NCBI RefSeq assembly: GCF_050947875.1
Contig: NW_027460291.1
Span: forward strand, 27,428,662 to 27,492,661
DNA length: 64,000 bases
Direction of reading: 5' to 3'
Source of the DNA: Dermacentor variabilis
Lineage: Eukaryota; Arthropoda; Arachnida; Ixodida; Ixodidae
A program made the position numbers and the translations under genes. Below, one piece after another: positions 1 through 12,111 of the stretch (its first letter is position 1; each line of letters starts with the position of its first letter). Below the pieces are notes generated by a model. That model had not been told where the DNA came from, made no database searches, and was given only the letters and a program-made list of their open reading frames with translations.

Positions 1-1450
1 AGGAGAAGCCTGGTAAATAGAAAAGAACAAAAATTTCTCGGTGTAATCTTCGATAGTAAGCTAACCTTCTTGCAGCATATAAAACAGTTGAAGCTGAAAT
101 GTCTTAAAACTACGAACATGTTAAAAATTTTATCTCACCAGTCGTGGAGAACAGATAGGTACTGCCTCCTATTTCTTTTTAAAAGCCTTGTGCTGTCACG
201 CATAGATTATTGATGTATTGTTTACCAGTCGGCTTCAAAGACAACACTTAAGCTACTCGATCCTGTTTATCACTTAGGGATCCGCCTAGCACTTGGTGCC
301 TTTCGTACGAGCCCTGTCCGAAGTCTCTAAGCAGAGTCGGATCAGTGGCCACTTGATTATCAGCGTACATATGTCGGAGTCACCTATGCAATAAGAACCA
401 TGTCGCTAAAACATCCATGCAAAGCACTCATAAGTGATCAGTCCACAAATCAGTTGTATTTAAACAGGCCACACGCCCCGCCGTTCCCGGTAGCAGTAAA
501 ATCTGTTGTGGAAAAACTCGTAGTAGCTTTCACAGATCTGCAGGAAAGCGACTACGTTGAACCCATCCCGCCTTGGGAGTAATGTACAGTCAGCTGTGAC
601 TTGTCTTTTACAGAACTTAACAAAAAGAGTGGTCCAAGTGCCTTCATCCAGCAACATGTTTTGGCCCTTGAAGACAAGTATAAATCTATGGCATTTTTCA
701 CTGATGCTTCAAAGTCTGCAACTTCGGTATCATGTGCAGCCCATGGCCCAAACTTCTCCAAATCTAAAACATTGAATAACCATAGCAGCATCTTTACAGC
801 GGAAGCGTACGGTATCCTGATCACTATTGAGTACATAGTACAACACAAGATACAAAAGTCTACAATATACACAGATTCCTTAAGCGTTGTCACAGCCCTG
901 TCCTGCGGCAAAGCAAGCCGAAACCCTGCATTAAATCAGCTCCTTAAACGCATTCGTGTAGCGTATAAACAAAATCTTGCTCTTGTTGTATGCTGTGTGC
1001 CAGGCCAGTCTGGGATTGCAGGCAATGAAATGGCGGACAAAAATGCTGGCAAGCAGCTCATCGGGATACAATTCATGTAAGCTGGGTACTTGGTGTAGAT
1101 ATGAAACCTGCGGTACGAAAGGCGCTCCTTAATAACCTTAACAAGCTGAATGGGACAAGTAAGTTTAAAATAAGTTGCACCTGCTTAAACCGAAGTTACC
1201 CAATAATTTTCCACTGAAGCTTGATAGACACACCGAAGTCACCCTGGCACGACTCAGAATAGGACACCCTTATGGCACACACAAACACACTGACCCAGAG
1301 ACGCGCACACGCTGCGGTGAGAACCCAACCGTCCTACATGTCCTCATCCAATGTCCTGAACTTGAGCGAGTGGCTCATTTTAGAGAATTTTACTGACACC
1401 ATATACCCCCCCCCCCATCCCTTGATGTTCTTATCAGAGGATGCACTTTT
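1..1450 (+). pseudogene. LINE ORF2 remnant: RT C-terminus, RNase H, Cys/His finger
   Basis: The first 590 bases encode, across several frames, the region after the RT catalytic site, including the family signature KFLGVIFDSKLTF and a GIRLALGAFRTSP-like segment. RNase H is open from 601 to 1080. It shows the acidic residues in FTDASKS, TAEAYGI and YTDSLS, but the usual PGH of the last motif reads PGQ. A C-terminal finger (CGENPTVLHVLIQCPEL) lies near 1310-1365. In intact relatives RNase H removes the RNA strand during target-primed reverse transcription. Stops near 210 and 1078 and frame changes show the copy is not functional. Confidence 0.8.
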
Positions 1451-1862
1451 TCACTTCAAGAGTGCTTAATTTTTGCCCAAGTTAACTTTCAAGACATCTT
1501 CTCATTCCATCCTAACCGTCAGATCGTACCTCACAGGTGAGGTACAATCTCATGCACAAAAGTATGTCTGAGCTCTCGCACTTTTTGCGTAAGCAAGAAT
1601 TTTAAAGCAAGGGACTCGGACAACGCAGAATAATTTAACATGTGTGCCTGAAGCGAATTCATTTAAGGCCTTATATCTATTTTATTACCTATTTTAGAAT
1701 TGATGTATTAGTATTTATAGATCTAGCTTACGTGTAGGCCTCTATACAGCCTTTCTTTTAGGTCATAGTCTAAACTTAGAATCTTGAATAATCAAAACAT
1801 ATGTCCTGGCGCTCTTTGGCCTTAGATGCCCTTGCGCCAATAAACTTCAATCATCATCATCA
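1..1862 (+). mobile_element. I-superfamily LINE, copy 1 (3' part, cut by window edge)
   Basis: Non-LTR retrotransposon whose 5' part lies before the window. The order RT thumb, RNase H, Cys/His finger, 3' UTR matches the better copies further right. The 3' end carries the family stem TGGCGC (1807-1812) with GCGCCA (1834-1839), then AATAAAC and an ATCATCATC tail ending near 1862. Reading frames are broken by stops and shifts, so this copy is dead. No target duplication can be checked because the 5' junction is outside the window. Confidence 0.85.
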
Positions 1863-4800
1863 AAAAGAAATTGTTCATGCAATGTAACTGAGAATGACTG
1901 ATGCATGTATCCTTTTCGTATGAATCTGCCAAAGCTTATTTATCTTGCGTTCTGTCTGGTCATACTTTCTGGCTGCGAGTTTTGAAGAGCAAAGGAATAA
2001 ATCCACGTATTCGGCAGTGCATCTCAATGCGCAGGTGAGTTGTTGCGTACGAATATCTTCATTAGCACCAATCTCAAATTAATACAATATATGTCTACGG
2101 AGTGCAGGCACGACCAGAGGGCAATGGCAGACTGTACACAACCTCCGTTTCACTGTGCACAGTCTGTGAATCGTGCCACACACCGCAACCAAATTAATTT
2201 GTTTTCCTGGCTTCAGTTTTTTTTCTCGCATCAGAGCAAAGCTCTCTTCACATGCGACAACAATAAAAATTTTTTGCCCGTAGGAACCAGTGACACATTA
2301 CCCATGAAAATCACAAAAGCATACAAAACAACTGTGACCATTTTAACTTCACTCACCTCATTAATTATATTCCATCTTAATGCCTAATTTAGTTGTGCAA
2401 ATCATTTTTTTTTCTCACGCCGTTCTTAGGAGGGTTTTCTGCTTTGACAACAAAAAGGCAGCAGCCAAAAAATAAGAAAGGTTGGTTTGGCTTGAATCAT
2501 TATATGGATCTGGTGAACTAGACCACAAGCGTTGTGTAGTCTGCTGTAATCATAAGGTGGTGCGTACATGATACAGATGGGATGCTCTATTAATGCGAAA
2601 TTATGGAGATTGAGGGTGTGCGAGTCATCTGTGTGAAACAACCCTCCCTCGCACACTGTTAAACACTGCAAAGAACGTGGCTGCGGTCCTGTGTTCCACA
2701 AAACTTTCGTTGTAGCCAGGTATCATGACCAGACAACATGCGAGGTAATTGTGCCTTGCAACATTTAAAAAGAATGACAAATGCATCAGTGACTCATCAT
2801 TTGCACTGCACAAACAATTTCTTTTAACACATAAGATTACATCATGTCTCCACATGTTATGAAATATTACATTTCCTGATTTTAAAGCTTGAGATTAGAG
2901 CTAGTGCTTGCGTCATATGCGCACACACATCTTTCTTCGTTTACGTTTTGTGGCGTCATTACACCGCAATTTGTATAACCAAATGGCCACACACTGCTTT
3001 TGTCACATCATAGTTGTGCTCAGAAAGCCTCGCAAGCATCAGCCCATTTGGTCAAAACATGCTTTTGTACATACGCTTTTCCAAGAAAGCTGGAGAACTG
3101 CCACGCCAAGAAGATAGCAAGAATCAAGAGCATTAGGGTAAATCCACTGCAGTGCTTTACTTTTTCACCTTTCTTGCTTATACTTAAAGGGACACTAAAG
3201 GCAAATATTAAGTAAAGCTAAATTGATAGATTAGCGCTCGGGAATCTCTAAGGCGAAATATTATCGCGAACAGAGCCTTAACATTCCAGAACTTGAGGTA
3301 AATGCAGGACATGATTAGACTCCCCCGGGACATTCAAGTACTTTCCAGATGACGCAAGTACTACTCAGTGAAATTCTGTCACCAGTACTCAACCACTCCT
3401 CCAAAGCTGCCTGTAAACCCTGGAAGGCGTCTATTATAGTTTTTTTAAGAAGCTGACCAAACTTGAGAAGGACCTAAAATGAAGGTCAGAAAAGCAAAGC
3501 AAATGTTTAACAATTTCTTTCCGTTTCTGTCGATGCAAAGGTGAAGGCAAACGATGTATTTGAACTGCGTTTTTAACCGTGAAATACTAGAGAGCATATT
3601 TTTGCGATAATGATGTGATACAAAATGATAATGTGACGGAAACCAACCTAATTATTATATTTATAAACTTGCACAAGGTTTTCGTCGTTATGCTGACGCT
3701 CACAACTATGCACCTCTACTGTGCACAAAGTCTTGTTGTTTCGTTATTTTTATTTTATTGTCACATAGTAATTTACTTGATACATTTGTTCTGGAATACG
3801 TCGTAATGGGCTCCTTCGGTATTTTCTTTTTACTGGAACACTTATGCCTATACAGGTCATGTGTAAACAGGGCAAGCCCGTGAATACATGCAAAATTGCC
3901 GCGTGAGGGGCCTCTCGACGCACTTTGCGGGTATTCTAGGGCTTCTTTCATGTTCGGAAAAACATTATGGAGCACATATTGAGCCACAGAAAGCTGTACC
4001 TAAAGTTATTCGTGCTGCTCTACAATTTTCTGCTTGACACTTTTCATCTAATTATAATATTTGAGACGTTAATTACCAATAATCGTGTAATTAGGAAGAA
4101 TGAAAAAAATCCAAGTATCTCCAAGCGACAGCAAACATTACCTGGGTTCTGTCCGGCTAGGTGGCATCTGCATATTTTTGCTAAAGTTACGTGGGACACC
4201 CTGCTTATGTTCTGTCCTATGGAACAGGTGCGAAAGCAATCACTCTAGGTGAAGCCGCTAAACTTGTCACTGCACGTAAAACATACAGGGTAAAAAAATA
4301 AACTTTAGGTAAGAGCATACCAAGGCCTCTGTTGCTGAAAAGGGGAACTGCTGGAAGGCGTCTGATGACCGGCTGTGAAGTTGCTTCTCCCTCACAGCTG
4401 GCAATGAAATGGCCGCAGTCCTGAAATACAGGGCAAAAATTAGACATTACAATGATTACACAGAACATGGAACAGGTGACTGCAAGTTTATATTGGATTA
4501 CTCGCGTTGCTCCATTGAGTTCTCTATGCTGTTCAGCTTACATTAGTGTTAAACACAGCTTGCCAAAATTTTATCCCAATGGCTTTGTTCTTCACAAACT
4601 AAAACATTTGCCCAACTCATGCATTTATGCAATTAAGCCATGAAATGTTGATGGATCACCTGAAATGAATAGATTCTAAGACAAATTATTTCAGACAAAA
4701 AGATACATAATTAATGAGTGTTCCTCACATTGAATGCCAAGTTGGTATCCCTCTTTACAATAGACAATGGCGGACCTAAGGCACATTGTTCATAGGTATG

Positions 4801-7634
4801 GGTTGATCGGTCAGCCCCTTCCCCCCCCCTCCGTTTTTTTTTTTGAGCAGCAGCAGAAACTGTGTTAGTATTAATACTTCTGCAATATAATCTGACACTG
4901 TCAAGTGTGATATTATCCTGAGTTGAAAAGGGCAACTTCTTTGTGTGAATTTGGCATCTAGAAGTCAAAACTGAATATTTGTACCCAATAGCGTAACAGC
5001 AAAATCATTAAACAATAAACAAGTCCAGGCGTCCAGTGCACAGAGCCGGCTAGTGAAAAGCAACACTGTACAAGCACCGGCTATACAGATAGCTTAGTAC
5101 TTGCACTGTAGGCGTAGTGGTGACCTCAGCAAAGAACACAGCCACCGAGCGACGCGCCCCTGCGACCTATCGCCGCCAACGCTATCGCGTAAACTGATGT
5201 CACGGCAACCGCTTTGTTACCCGCCCGCTGAGGTGCCGGCACGACTGGTACTCACCTGCTCCGGCCACCAAGGGTCAAGTCACGGCATCTCCAGTAATCT
5301 GAACTCAAGCAGAACGCCTGTTGCCGCCAGCACCACGCTAACTGTAGTTTCTTAAAGATATAACAAAAACATATCGATTACTCTGACCGGCAGCTTGTGA
5401 GGCATTGACCCATGGTGCTGTTGGAAGCTCAGAACACGCCTTTAGCAACACACACGCGCCACCGATATTTGTCTCCCGCAGACCGAAGTCCATGGGCGAA
5501 AGCTCTACAAGCAACGCGGCTAAGCGCCACAATCACGCCCTACCTGCACAATGAGCGGCGTGGGCGCGAACAGGCGATAGCACGGAGCGTACCGGCAAAT
5601 ATGCGCAGTGCGCGCCTAGTAAGCGACCTACGGCCCACAGTCGTACGAGCTAAGGGATTGGCGCCACGTACGCGGCAGCTAGAAGATGCCGCACACAAAC
5701 AAGCGTCGCCGGTTCTCGTTAAAGTGATCATTGTACAAACACACATACGCGCACCGCAGTAAACCTTAACGAATCGCCACATGTTAAGGCCGCGGTTAGG
5801 CGAAGCTTAGGTCTCCTCGGGCTGCACGTAACTTTTCTGGTAGTGGCTCGCGCGTCGGGGAACACGTCGAGCGCTCACAGCAACCCAATTAAATACGCGA
5901 TAAAGTGCCTCATCATCCAAAATCGTGATTTTTATGTGCTCTCGCTTCACTCTAAGCCCTTCAGTCCCCTCGAATACGACAAAGCTCGAACAAACAGTGG
6001 TCGCGCAAAATGGTTCTGGACGGCCAATTGTAGCGCCATGTTGCACTGAGGCCTTCAATAAGTCATATCAGCGCGTCTCCTCACTTAGAACACATTCACA
6101 GAACGTGCAATGGTCGTTCAAAGTCGCTCACCATGGAGTCTTGAGGGCTCAAAGCTGTCAAACATCAACAACGGCAGCAGAATGCGCCGTTGCTGGTAAT
6201 GTCTGCTGCTTGGTCGCTTCTCACGCGCGCGTGTGCGCTCCGAAGCCCTGTGCCCCTCCGCGCGTGGGCTTTCCACGTGCTCTGCGGCGCCAAGGCGCGG
6301 CTACTCCGAACAGCAGGGAAACATATTTCGCGGGATATTTCGAATCTGACGGCAGATATAATTCCAGTGAAATTGTCGCTGGGGCCGTGTTGATCGCGGC
6401 TGTTATTCTTTTCGCTCTTCCGCTCGTGTCAGATATGGGCGTACGTCAACGCTCCCAATTTACCGTACGGCGCCGTCTTTTTTGAAAACCCCCATTTTAC
6501 ACCCAATGACACTTATCACTTATTTTAGTACTTGTTTTAAGCGGGGGGGGGGGGATGGCATGTCAGTTCTTACAGCGCCGATATGGGTTACTTTGTGTTT
6601 AGTGTATATTGCAATCACACACTATTACGATGGCAGTGGAGTAGGTAGGGGTGATCCAAGCATAGGTGCATACGCTAGACGTTGGCGGCGCGATCTTCGT
6701 CCGTATTGCGTGCCGCCCGCCGTCGCCGCGCACATTCCCACTTCCTTTCACGATAGTGTTCTTCGTAGGCGCGTTGTTCTTCCGCAGTCCGCACTGCACG
6801 GGGCCTACCCATTGCACAAGTGGAAGGGAACTAAGATAACGTTACGTAGTTTGACTATAGATCCAGGGACGTCGAACCGCAATTCATACTACATAGTGTC
6901 TATTCATGTTTTACTTTTTTATTACCATATTTTTTATGCCTGCGTTTTGACACTTCTCGCAATTAAACGCAGCTGGTGCATATCCGGCGGTACGCTTTTG
7001 CTTTATGCTTTGCTCTTTTAACTCTGGCGTGGCCACCATATTTCTTTGTTTACACACGCAAGCCGCCCGAACCTCGCGTATAACAGCTCCGCTGTAAAAG
7101 AAAACTGGAAAAAAGACGGTCGCCGAACAGGCAAGGCGTAGCTCGCTATTGAAGCATGTCTGACGCATGATGCATGCATCTGCAGCACCTGGCATGTCAT
7201 TGCTTGTCGCAAGTTAGCCTAAGAAAAATAAGTCGCGAAGTTTGAGTTTATATGCAAAACTTTGTAGTTCTAGCGGTAGAGAATAAAAAAAATAATACAA
7301 TGTCAGTTATCTTCATTTCATATTCTTTTTTTTCGATGCTCGCGGCAGCTAACGGACGGCTATTACTAACGAGACGTATTTCTTGTTGCCACTTTTCGCC
7401 TAGTTCCCCCTCTTGTTGAATTTATTTTGCTATAGTGTTAGCCAGACAGTCATTGCCGGCAGACCGTCTTCCTTCGCGCAGGTAAGAAGAGCCCAGTGAG
7501 CTACCTAGTGATCTATTAGTTCAAAGTCGCGAAAAGAAAATCTCAATATCTTGCTTCTGATACCAATTTGGCGTTGTAATCCTTCCCATATTAATTTACT
7601 GTCACACTGTGTTACGCAACTTACGAACTTGTAG
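1863..7634. other. Interval without a recognised gene or full element
   Basis: No coding region with recognisable homology was seen on either strand. The stretch 5100-6400 is richer in G+C and CpG than its AT-rich flanks. Strong splice-donor-like strings occur at 2034/2035 (GCAG|GTGAGT, plus), 7481/7482 (GCAG|GTAAGA, plus) and near 5250 (GCAG|GTGAGT, minus), but no exon could be confirmed around them. A TTAA-type repeat end sits at 3184. Long open frames at 5925-6485 and 6482-7021 have no recognisable domain and are probably chance openings. The last eight bases (7627-7634) are the left target duplication of copy 2. Confidence 0.5.
3184..3600 (+). repeat. TTAA-flanked interspersed repeat, one end visible
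   Basis: The string TTAAAGGGACACTAAAGGC begins at 3184 and resembles the TTAA|AGGGA start of the DNA element at 12112 in this window. That suggests a non-autonomous TTAA-target transposon. No matching inverted end was found downstream, so the right boundary is arbitrary and the copy may be truncated. Confidence 0.35.
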
Positions 7635-8144
7635 CCCCCGCAGGGGCGTCGCAGGCTTTTGGTGTTGCGGCACCATGTACCCGAGCGCACGAGAGTTGGC
7701 CCCTCCCCCGTCTAAACCTGCGCGGCTTAGCCGTGTCCGAGCAAAAGGGGATCCTGGGGGTTGAGCCGATGCCGGGTGTTTGGACCTTTATGGCCCCTCG
7801 GCGGAGGCAACACATCTCTTTGGTCTCGGTTCACGCAGACGGCACACCGGACTGACCCGTGTGGGAGAAATCGGTAGTCGCCTTTTCTTTTCCTCCGCTC
7901 CAGTCTTCGTCTTTTTCTCTCACTTTCCCATCTTTCCTGTCTTCTCTTCACTTCATATTACTTCCGTATTTCCTGGCGCCAAGAGTTAACCGTGTGCAAT
8001 ATATCCAGCCTTGGGTATATATATTAGGTTATAGCGGGCGATATATGGCTGGCGTCTGCAGGTATTATTCCCCACCTTGTAGCGTCCCCTAGTTGGGCTC
8101 GGTGGTGGGTGCCTACAGTCGCCGCCAAATTTTCCAGTGTTTAC

Positions 8145-8640
8145 ATGGCGAACGCTCTGCCTCCATCCAAGATCGCCCTCAAAAGCGAGGGCGCACCGAA
8201 GCAACATTCCAGTTCATATTGAAACCAAACCTGACACCTTCCCAAAGTTCCGTGTCCTACACAGTGAAGGCAACATAACCATTAGAAAACTATCGCCTTT
8301 CTTAGTATCCAAATGCCCATCAAACACGATCGGATCAGGGCTACAAAACATCAAAGATGGCAAGCGGAGACCTCCTCCTCGAACTAACAAAAGAAAGATC
8401 AAGTCGAAAAAGTCAGTGAACTCACAAGTATCGGTGACATTAATGTCACAACCTCCACACATCGTTCGCGTAACACCAGCAGAGGAGTAATATCTGAAAG
8501 ATTTCTTGAACCTCAGAGATGAAAGTTTCTTGAGGGATTCCAGGAGCAAAATGTAATCAAAGTACAAAGGATAACACTTGACGAAACGACCAACAGATTC
8601 CCACAAAACACGTAGTACTCACATTTGGTTCTAGTAGTGT
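8145..8640 (+). pseudogene. LINE copy 2 ORF1 remnant
   Basis: The likely start ATG is at 8145, after a 5' UTR of about 510 bases. The first codons match the family start (short Ser/Pro/Leu-rich lead, then a basic patch). Frames shift repeatedly through sequence related to the ISPFLVSK and SGDLLLEL blocks seen in copies 5, 6 and 8. The three CCHC knuckles are absent, and ORF2 sequence begins near 8690, so the C-terminal half of ORF1 has been deleted. ORF1 proteins of this superfamily bind the element RNA. Confidence 0.65.
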
Positions 8641-8689
8641 GCCCACCCGCCATTCCAATAATTGCTAACCGTAATTCCAATAAAACGGC

Positions 8690-9693
8690 TTTCATCATTC
8701 ATTGCAATTTCAGAGGCTTAATTCACAATCTAGGTGACATCAAAGACATTATAAATAAGTTATCACCGGTAGCATTTTGCCTCAGAGAAATGAACCTAGC
8801 ACTCAAACACACATTTTCTTAAATGTTTTACTGTCGTAAGAAAAAACCGCGAGCACTCCAGTCCTCTATTAGGAGGTGTCGCTATTGCCGTCCAAGGCGA
8901 CATACCCACACGGAACGTTTTATTAAATACTGCGTACGAGGCAGTAGCTCTCGCCGTTTAGTCATTTAAGACTTTCACCGTCTGTTCATTATACATCCCT
9001 CCCCATAGCCATTTCACAACTGGTGATCTGGAAAATTTAATTGACCAGCTGCCGGTGCCTTTTGCTTTAGTTGGAGATTTTAATGCTCATTGCACTCTTT
9101 GGGGCAGCGATAAGAATGAGCAAAGAGGACAACTTATCGAAGATTTTATTTCTACAAACAACATCTGTCTTTTGAATTCAGGTGCGCCAACTCATTTTTC
9201 ACCTAGTCAACTTATTTTTAGCTGCCTTGATTTAGCGTTTTGTTCTGCGGACACTTTTACCGATTTTAAATGGCATGTACTGGAGTCCTCATATGGCAGT
9301 GGTCATCTACCTGCTATCATCACCTCAACGCTACCAATTATATCTCACAAGCCGCGCCATTGGAAATTACAAATGGCAGACTGGTCTGTTTTCACAGAAA
9401 GTGCTAGGCTGGAGGACCCTATTTTAACAGACTTAGGCATAGACGAAATAAATGAAAAATGTACTAACGGTAGCAGCTGAAAAGGCCATTCCACAATCTT
9501 CTGGCGTTGTTCGGAAAACGCTGAATCCTTGGTGGACAAATGAATGCACCGACGCAAAAAAAGCAAAATGAGGCCTGGGGAATCTTACGTAGATACCCAA
9601 CACATCACAACTTTCTCAATTTCAAGCAAGTCAAAGCGAAAGCTCGATAAATTCAGAGACAGGCTGAAAAATTGTCTTGGCAGAAATATATAT
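8690..9693 (+). pseudogene. LINE copy 2 ORF2, endonuclease part
   Basis: Translation shows the endonuclease start (NFRGLIHNLGDIKDI, near 8707), then a long open stretch at 9055-9480 with the APE-type motif GDFNAH. The final SDH-type motif of this family reads SGH, so a catalytic Asp appears lost. Reading continues into the linker before RT and stops at the gypsy-1 LTR at 9694. The codon row Q-K-Y-I-S-T-I-N is split by gypsy-1 and continues at 17487. Confidence 0.75.
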
Positions 9694-9812
9694 TGTGACC
9701 ATTATTTTACCCCTTCAACTTCATCTGCATATATTCATCATCATGGCCAGCATCATCGTCTTCAGCGCGCGACCTGCAAAATAAACCGTTGAGGCTTAAC
9801 AGCTGTCTCGCA
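9694..9812 (+). repeat. Gypsy-1 LTR a (outer left)
   Basis: About 119 bases, TGTGACC...CTCGCA, followed by AT. It shares the internal strings ATATATTCATCATCATGGCCAGC and AATAAACCGTTGAGGC with the other two LTRs, with scattered differences and small indels. ATAT precedes it as target duplication. Confidence 0.8.
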
Positions 9813-10308
9813 ATAGGTACGCTGACCAACTGCAGTGATTAGGTGATAGTTGGTGCGAACAAAGGCTAAAATGTTTATATTGCCTGCAAATCTAGTATTG
9901 TTCATATTAGTAATGGATGTCTTTGGTATGATGGTTACTGGAATATCATTGTTTAATGCCATAAAATTATACATGGCCACGTTATATTTAACAAGATCAG
10001 TCACATTCAAAGTATTATATGCACTTATTATCTGATTTGTGCAAACGGTACGAGTTGAAAATGTTTTTAGGCGAATAGCTGAATTCTGAGTGACTTGGAA
10101 CGAAATTAGGTGACAGTTATCAGTATTTCCCCATGGTTCAATGTTATAGTTCATATGAGAATGTGCAAAAACATAAGAAAGCGATGTGAGAGTAAAAAAT
10201 CTGAAATATTGTCGTGCTTTCATTGAAACGCGTATTTCTAAAGCCATTTTTACACTACCTCTGTGAAGCTGAAATTTAAGGTGGTGATCAAATCGCACGC
10301 CTAAATAG
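9813..10308 (-). CDS. Open reading frame of unknown function between two gypsy LTRs
   Basis: The 496-base AT-rich segment between LTR a and LTR b is open in one minus-strand frame along its whole length; the frame also runs through parts of both LTRs (stop at 9762). It gives about 165 residues rich in Asn, Thr, Ile, Phe and Tyr, with stretches such as NIEPWGNTDNCHL, MALNNDIPVTIIPKTS and NINILAFVRTNYHL. I do not recognise the family. The composition suggests a beta-rich fragment rather than gag-pol. It has no start codon of its own inside the segment except GTG at 10298, so it is probably an internal piece of a captured gene. It runs opposite to gypsy-1 transcription. Confidence 0.4.
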
Positions 10309-10430
10309 TGTGAGCATTATTTTACCTCTTCATCATCTTCATCTGCATATATTCATCATCATGGCCAGCGTCGTCGTCTTCAGCGCGCGGGCTGCGAAAT
10401 AAACCGTTGAGGCTTAACAGCTGTCTCGCA
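10309..10430 (+). repeat. Gypsy-1 LTR b (internal 5' LTR)
   Basis: About 122 bases, same ends as the other LTRs, with a CATCATCTTCAT variant. It directly precedes gag. A possible primer binding site beginning TGGAGGCTGC lies six bases downstream (10436), but no tRNA match was established. Confidence 0.8.
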
Positions 10431-10524
10431 AGTGTTGGAGGCTGCTTTCGATCCCTCGGCCCTCTACTCCTTAGTTTCCCTGGAGCTTCGTTCAGGCCGC
10501 CACTTGCTCCGCCTTTCCACCAGG

Positions 10525-11547
10525 ATGCCCCACGAAGATCCTCCAGGAGCCTCCGGCGTCACCGTCACTCCCCCACCGGGCGTTCCTTCATGGACCGTCA
10601 GCACGCGGCAGCGCGATCCCACCATGTTCGCTGGCCTTCGTAGTGACGACGTTGATGACTGGCTGGACAATTATGACCGCGTGAGTGAGTCTAACTGGTG
10701 GGATGATATGCACAAGCTTCGCAACGTCGCCTTCTACCTCACTGACGTTGCTAGGACTTGGTTTCTCAACCACGAGAGCACCTTGCCTGACTGGGCGGCA
10801 TTTAAACACGAGCTTCGGCAGATTTTCGGTGCTCCCAACGTCCGCTCTGCGGTCGCCAAGAAAAAGCTTCATGGACGCACGCAACTTCGCGGAGAAACAT
10901 ACATATCTTACATCGAGGACGTCCTCGCGCTTTTTCGCCGTGTTGACACCACCCTAACGGAATCTGATTGTGTTCGTTATAGGAACGCGACTTGGGCTTA
11001 CGCCCAAGTCGCGTTCAACGCACTGGCGATCAATAATCCAAATACAGTTGACGATGTCATCACGACTTGCCAACACCTGGACGCACTGCAGGCCATCCGT
11101 TTACAACCTGTCGCCGGTGACGCACCTCCTTCGTCGGATACCGACCTGCGTATGCTGATTCGGACTCTCATGCACGGAGAGCTCCAAGCATGTGGCCTGC
11201 ACAGTCCTCCTGTTCTCCAGCCTCAACCTTCGTTTCCTGGCCTGCGCGACATCATCAAAGAGGAGCTGTCCTCCATGACATGCGCTGCGAGCTGTGGCCC
11301 TCCTTTGCCATCCACCTCGTATGCTCAGGTTGCGGCTATGCAATCAGCGTTCGTTCGGACAGCGCCTCCTGCTCCTGCTACGGCCTCCAACAATCTGGCG
11401 ACTCTACCGCCCCGTCCGCTTGCCACAGCATTTTACACTACCCGGTCTACACCCCACCCCGTTTGTTATTATTCTGGTATTCGCGGGCGCATATCGCGTT
11501 TTTGCCGAAGACGACAACAGGACGAACGCGGTGGCTACGATATTTGA
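10525..11547 (+). pseudogene. Gypsy-1 gag
   Basis: ATG at 10525 opens a 340-residue frame; the frame is also open upstream to the LTR edge. Residues about 30-190 form a retrotransposon Gag domain (FAGLRSDDVDDWL start, then a WDD..KLRNVAFYLTDVARTWF block). At the C-terminus the nucleocapsid knuckle is degraded: it reads CYYSGIRGRISRFC, so the second Cys and the His of a CCHC box are Ser and Arg. The segment RNATWAYAQVAFNAL is produced by a perfect 15-base inverted repeat at 10983-11016 and looks like a local rearrangement. Gag would form the particle shell. With the lost finger it is unlikely to package RNA. Confidence 0.75.
10983..11016. repeat. Perfect 15-base inverted repeat inside gag
   Basis: Left arm 10983-10997 (GAACGCGACTTGGGC), loop TTAC 10998-11001, right arm 11002-11016 is its exact reverse complement. 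It lies inside the Gag reading frame without breaking it. Confidence 0.9.
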
Positions 11548-11823
11548 GGGAGACCCGATGATTCCTCCGAGTCCTTACCAGCACCGGCTCTCCCCACGCT
11601 CACTATCTTCACCTCCCGAAGCGCCTCGCAACTACCGCCCAGAGCGCCGCCGCTCTCCCTCCTCTCTCCGACGCTCGACATCACCCCTGCAACCGGCCAC
11701 CTGCACTCCTGACTACCAATCGGAAAACTAGATGGTGCAGTTTTTGGAGGGAAAGCCGCGTGGCTCGCACAGACTACAATTCCTCCAGCGTGCCCGGCGA
11801 ATACTTTATTCGTTTGTGTAGGT

Positions 11824-12111
11824 GTACCAGTCTTAGCATTGATTGATACCGGAGCAGCTATTTCTATTATTCACGCTGGCTTGTGCTCTCATCTACGCAA
11901 AGTTACTACACCTTACAGTGGAGCTCTTCTTCGTGGTGCAAATAATGTTGTGATTAGGCCATCTGCGCAATGCACCGTTCGAGTTTAGATCGACGGGATA
12001 CGCCACCATATCTAGTTCGCAGTGTTGACTTCCTGTGCTCCCATGCTTATAAACTAGGGTGGGACTTTCTCTCATCGGCGTCTGCTTTCATCTCGTGCCT
12101 TGAACGCCTCC
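11824..12111 (+). pseudogene. Gypsy-1 aspartic protease remnant
   Basis: The frame VPVLALIDTGAAISII (from 11824) carries the catalytic DTGA at 11845-11856. The C-terminal block GWDFLSSASAF of retroviral-type proteases lies about 70 codons later in a different frame. A TAG and at least one shift lie between them. A 2.1 kb DNA element then interrupts the region at TTAA 12112. The protease would cleave Gag-Pol; this copy cannot. Confidence 0.75.

Noticed and set aside
4130..4205. A Tc1/mariner MITE end (ACGTGGGACACCCTG)
   Set aside because: The terminal-looking motif has no inverted partner nearby, so limits and identity cannot be supported.
5925..6485. A 186-codon plus-strand open frame as a host gene
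   Set aside because: It has no recognisable domain, low-complexity and Cys/Ala-rich composition, no splice context, and overlaps other open frames in CpG-rich DNA where stops are scarce.
6482..7021. A 179-codon plus-strand open frame
   Set aside because: It includes a G-run translated as Gly, has no conserved motif, and the hydrophobic tail comes from AT-rich sequence. A chance opening is more likely.
9813..10308. Assigning the captured ORF to a viral capsid because of its Asn-rich, beta-like C-terminus
   Set aside because: The resemblance rests on composition and a few residues only. Without a profile search the family is left unassigned.
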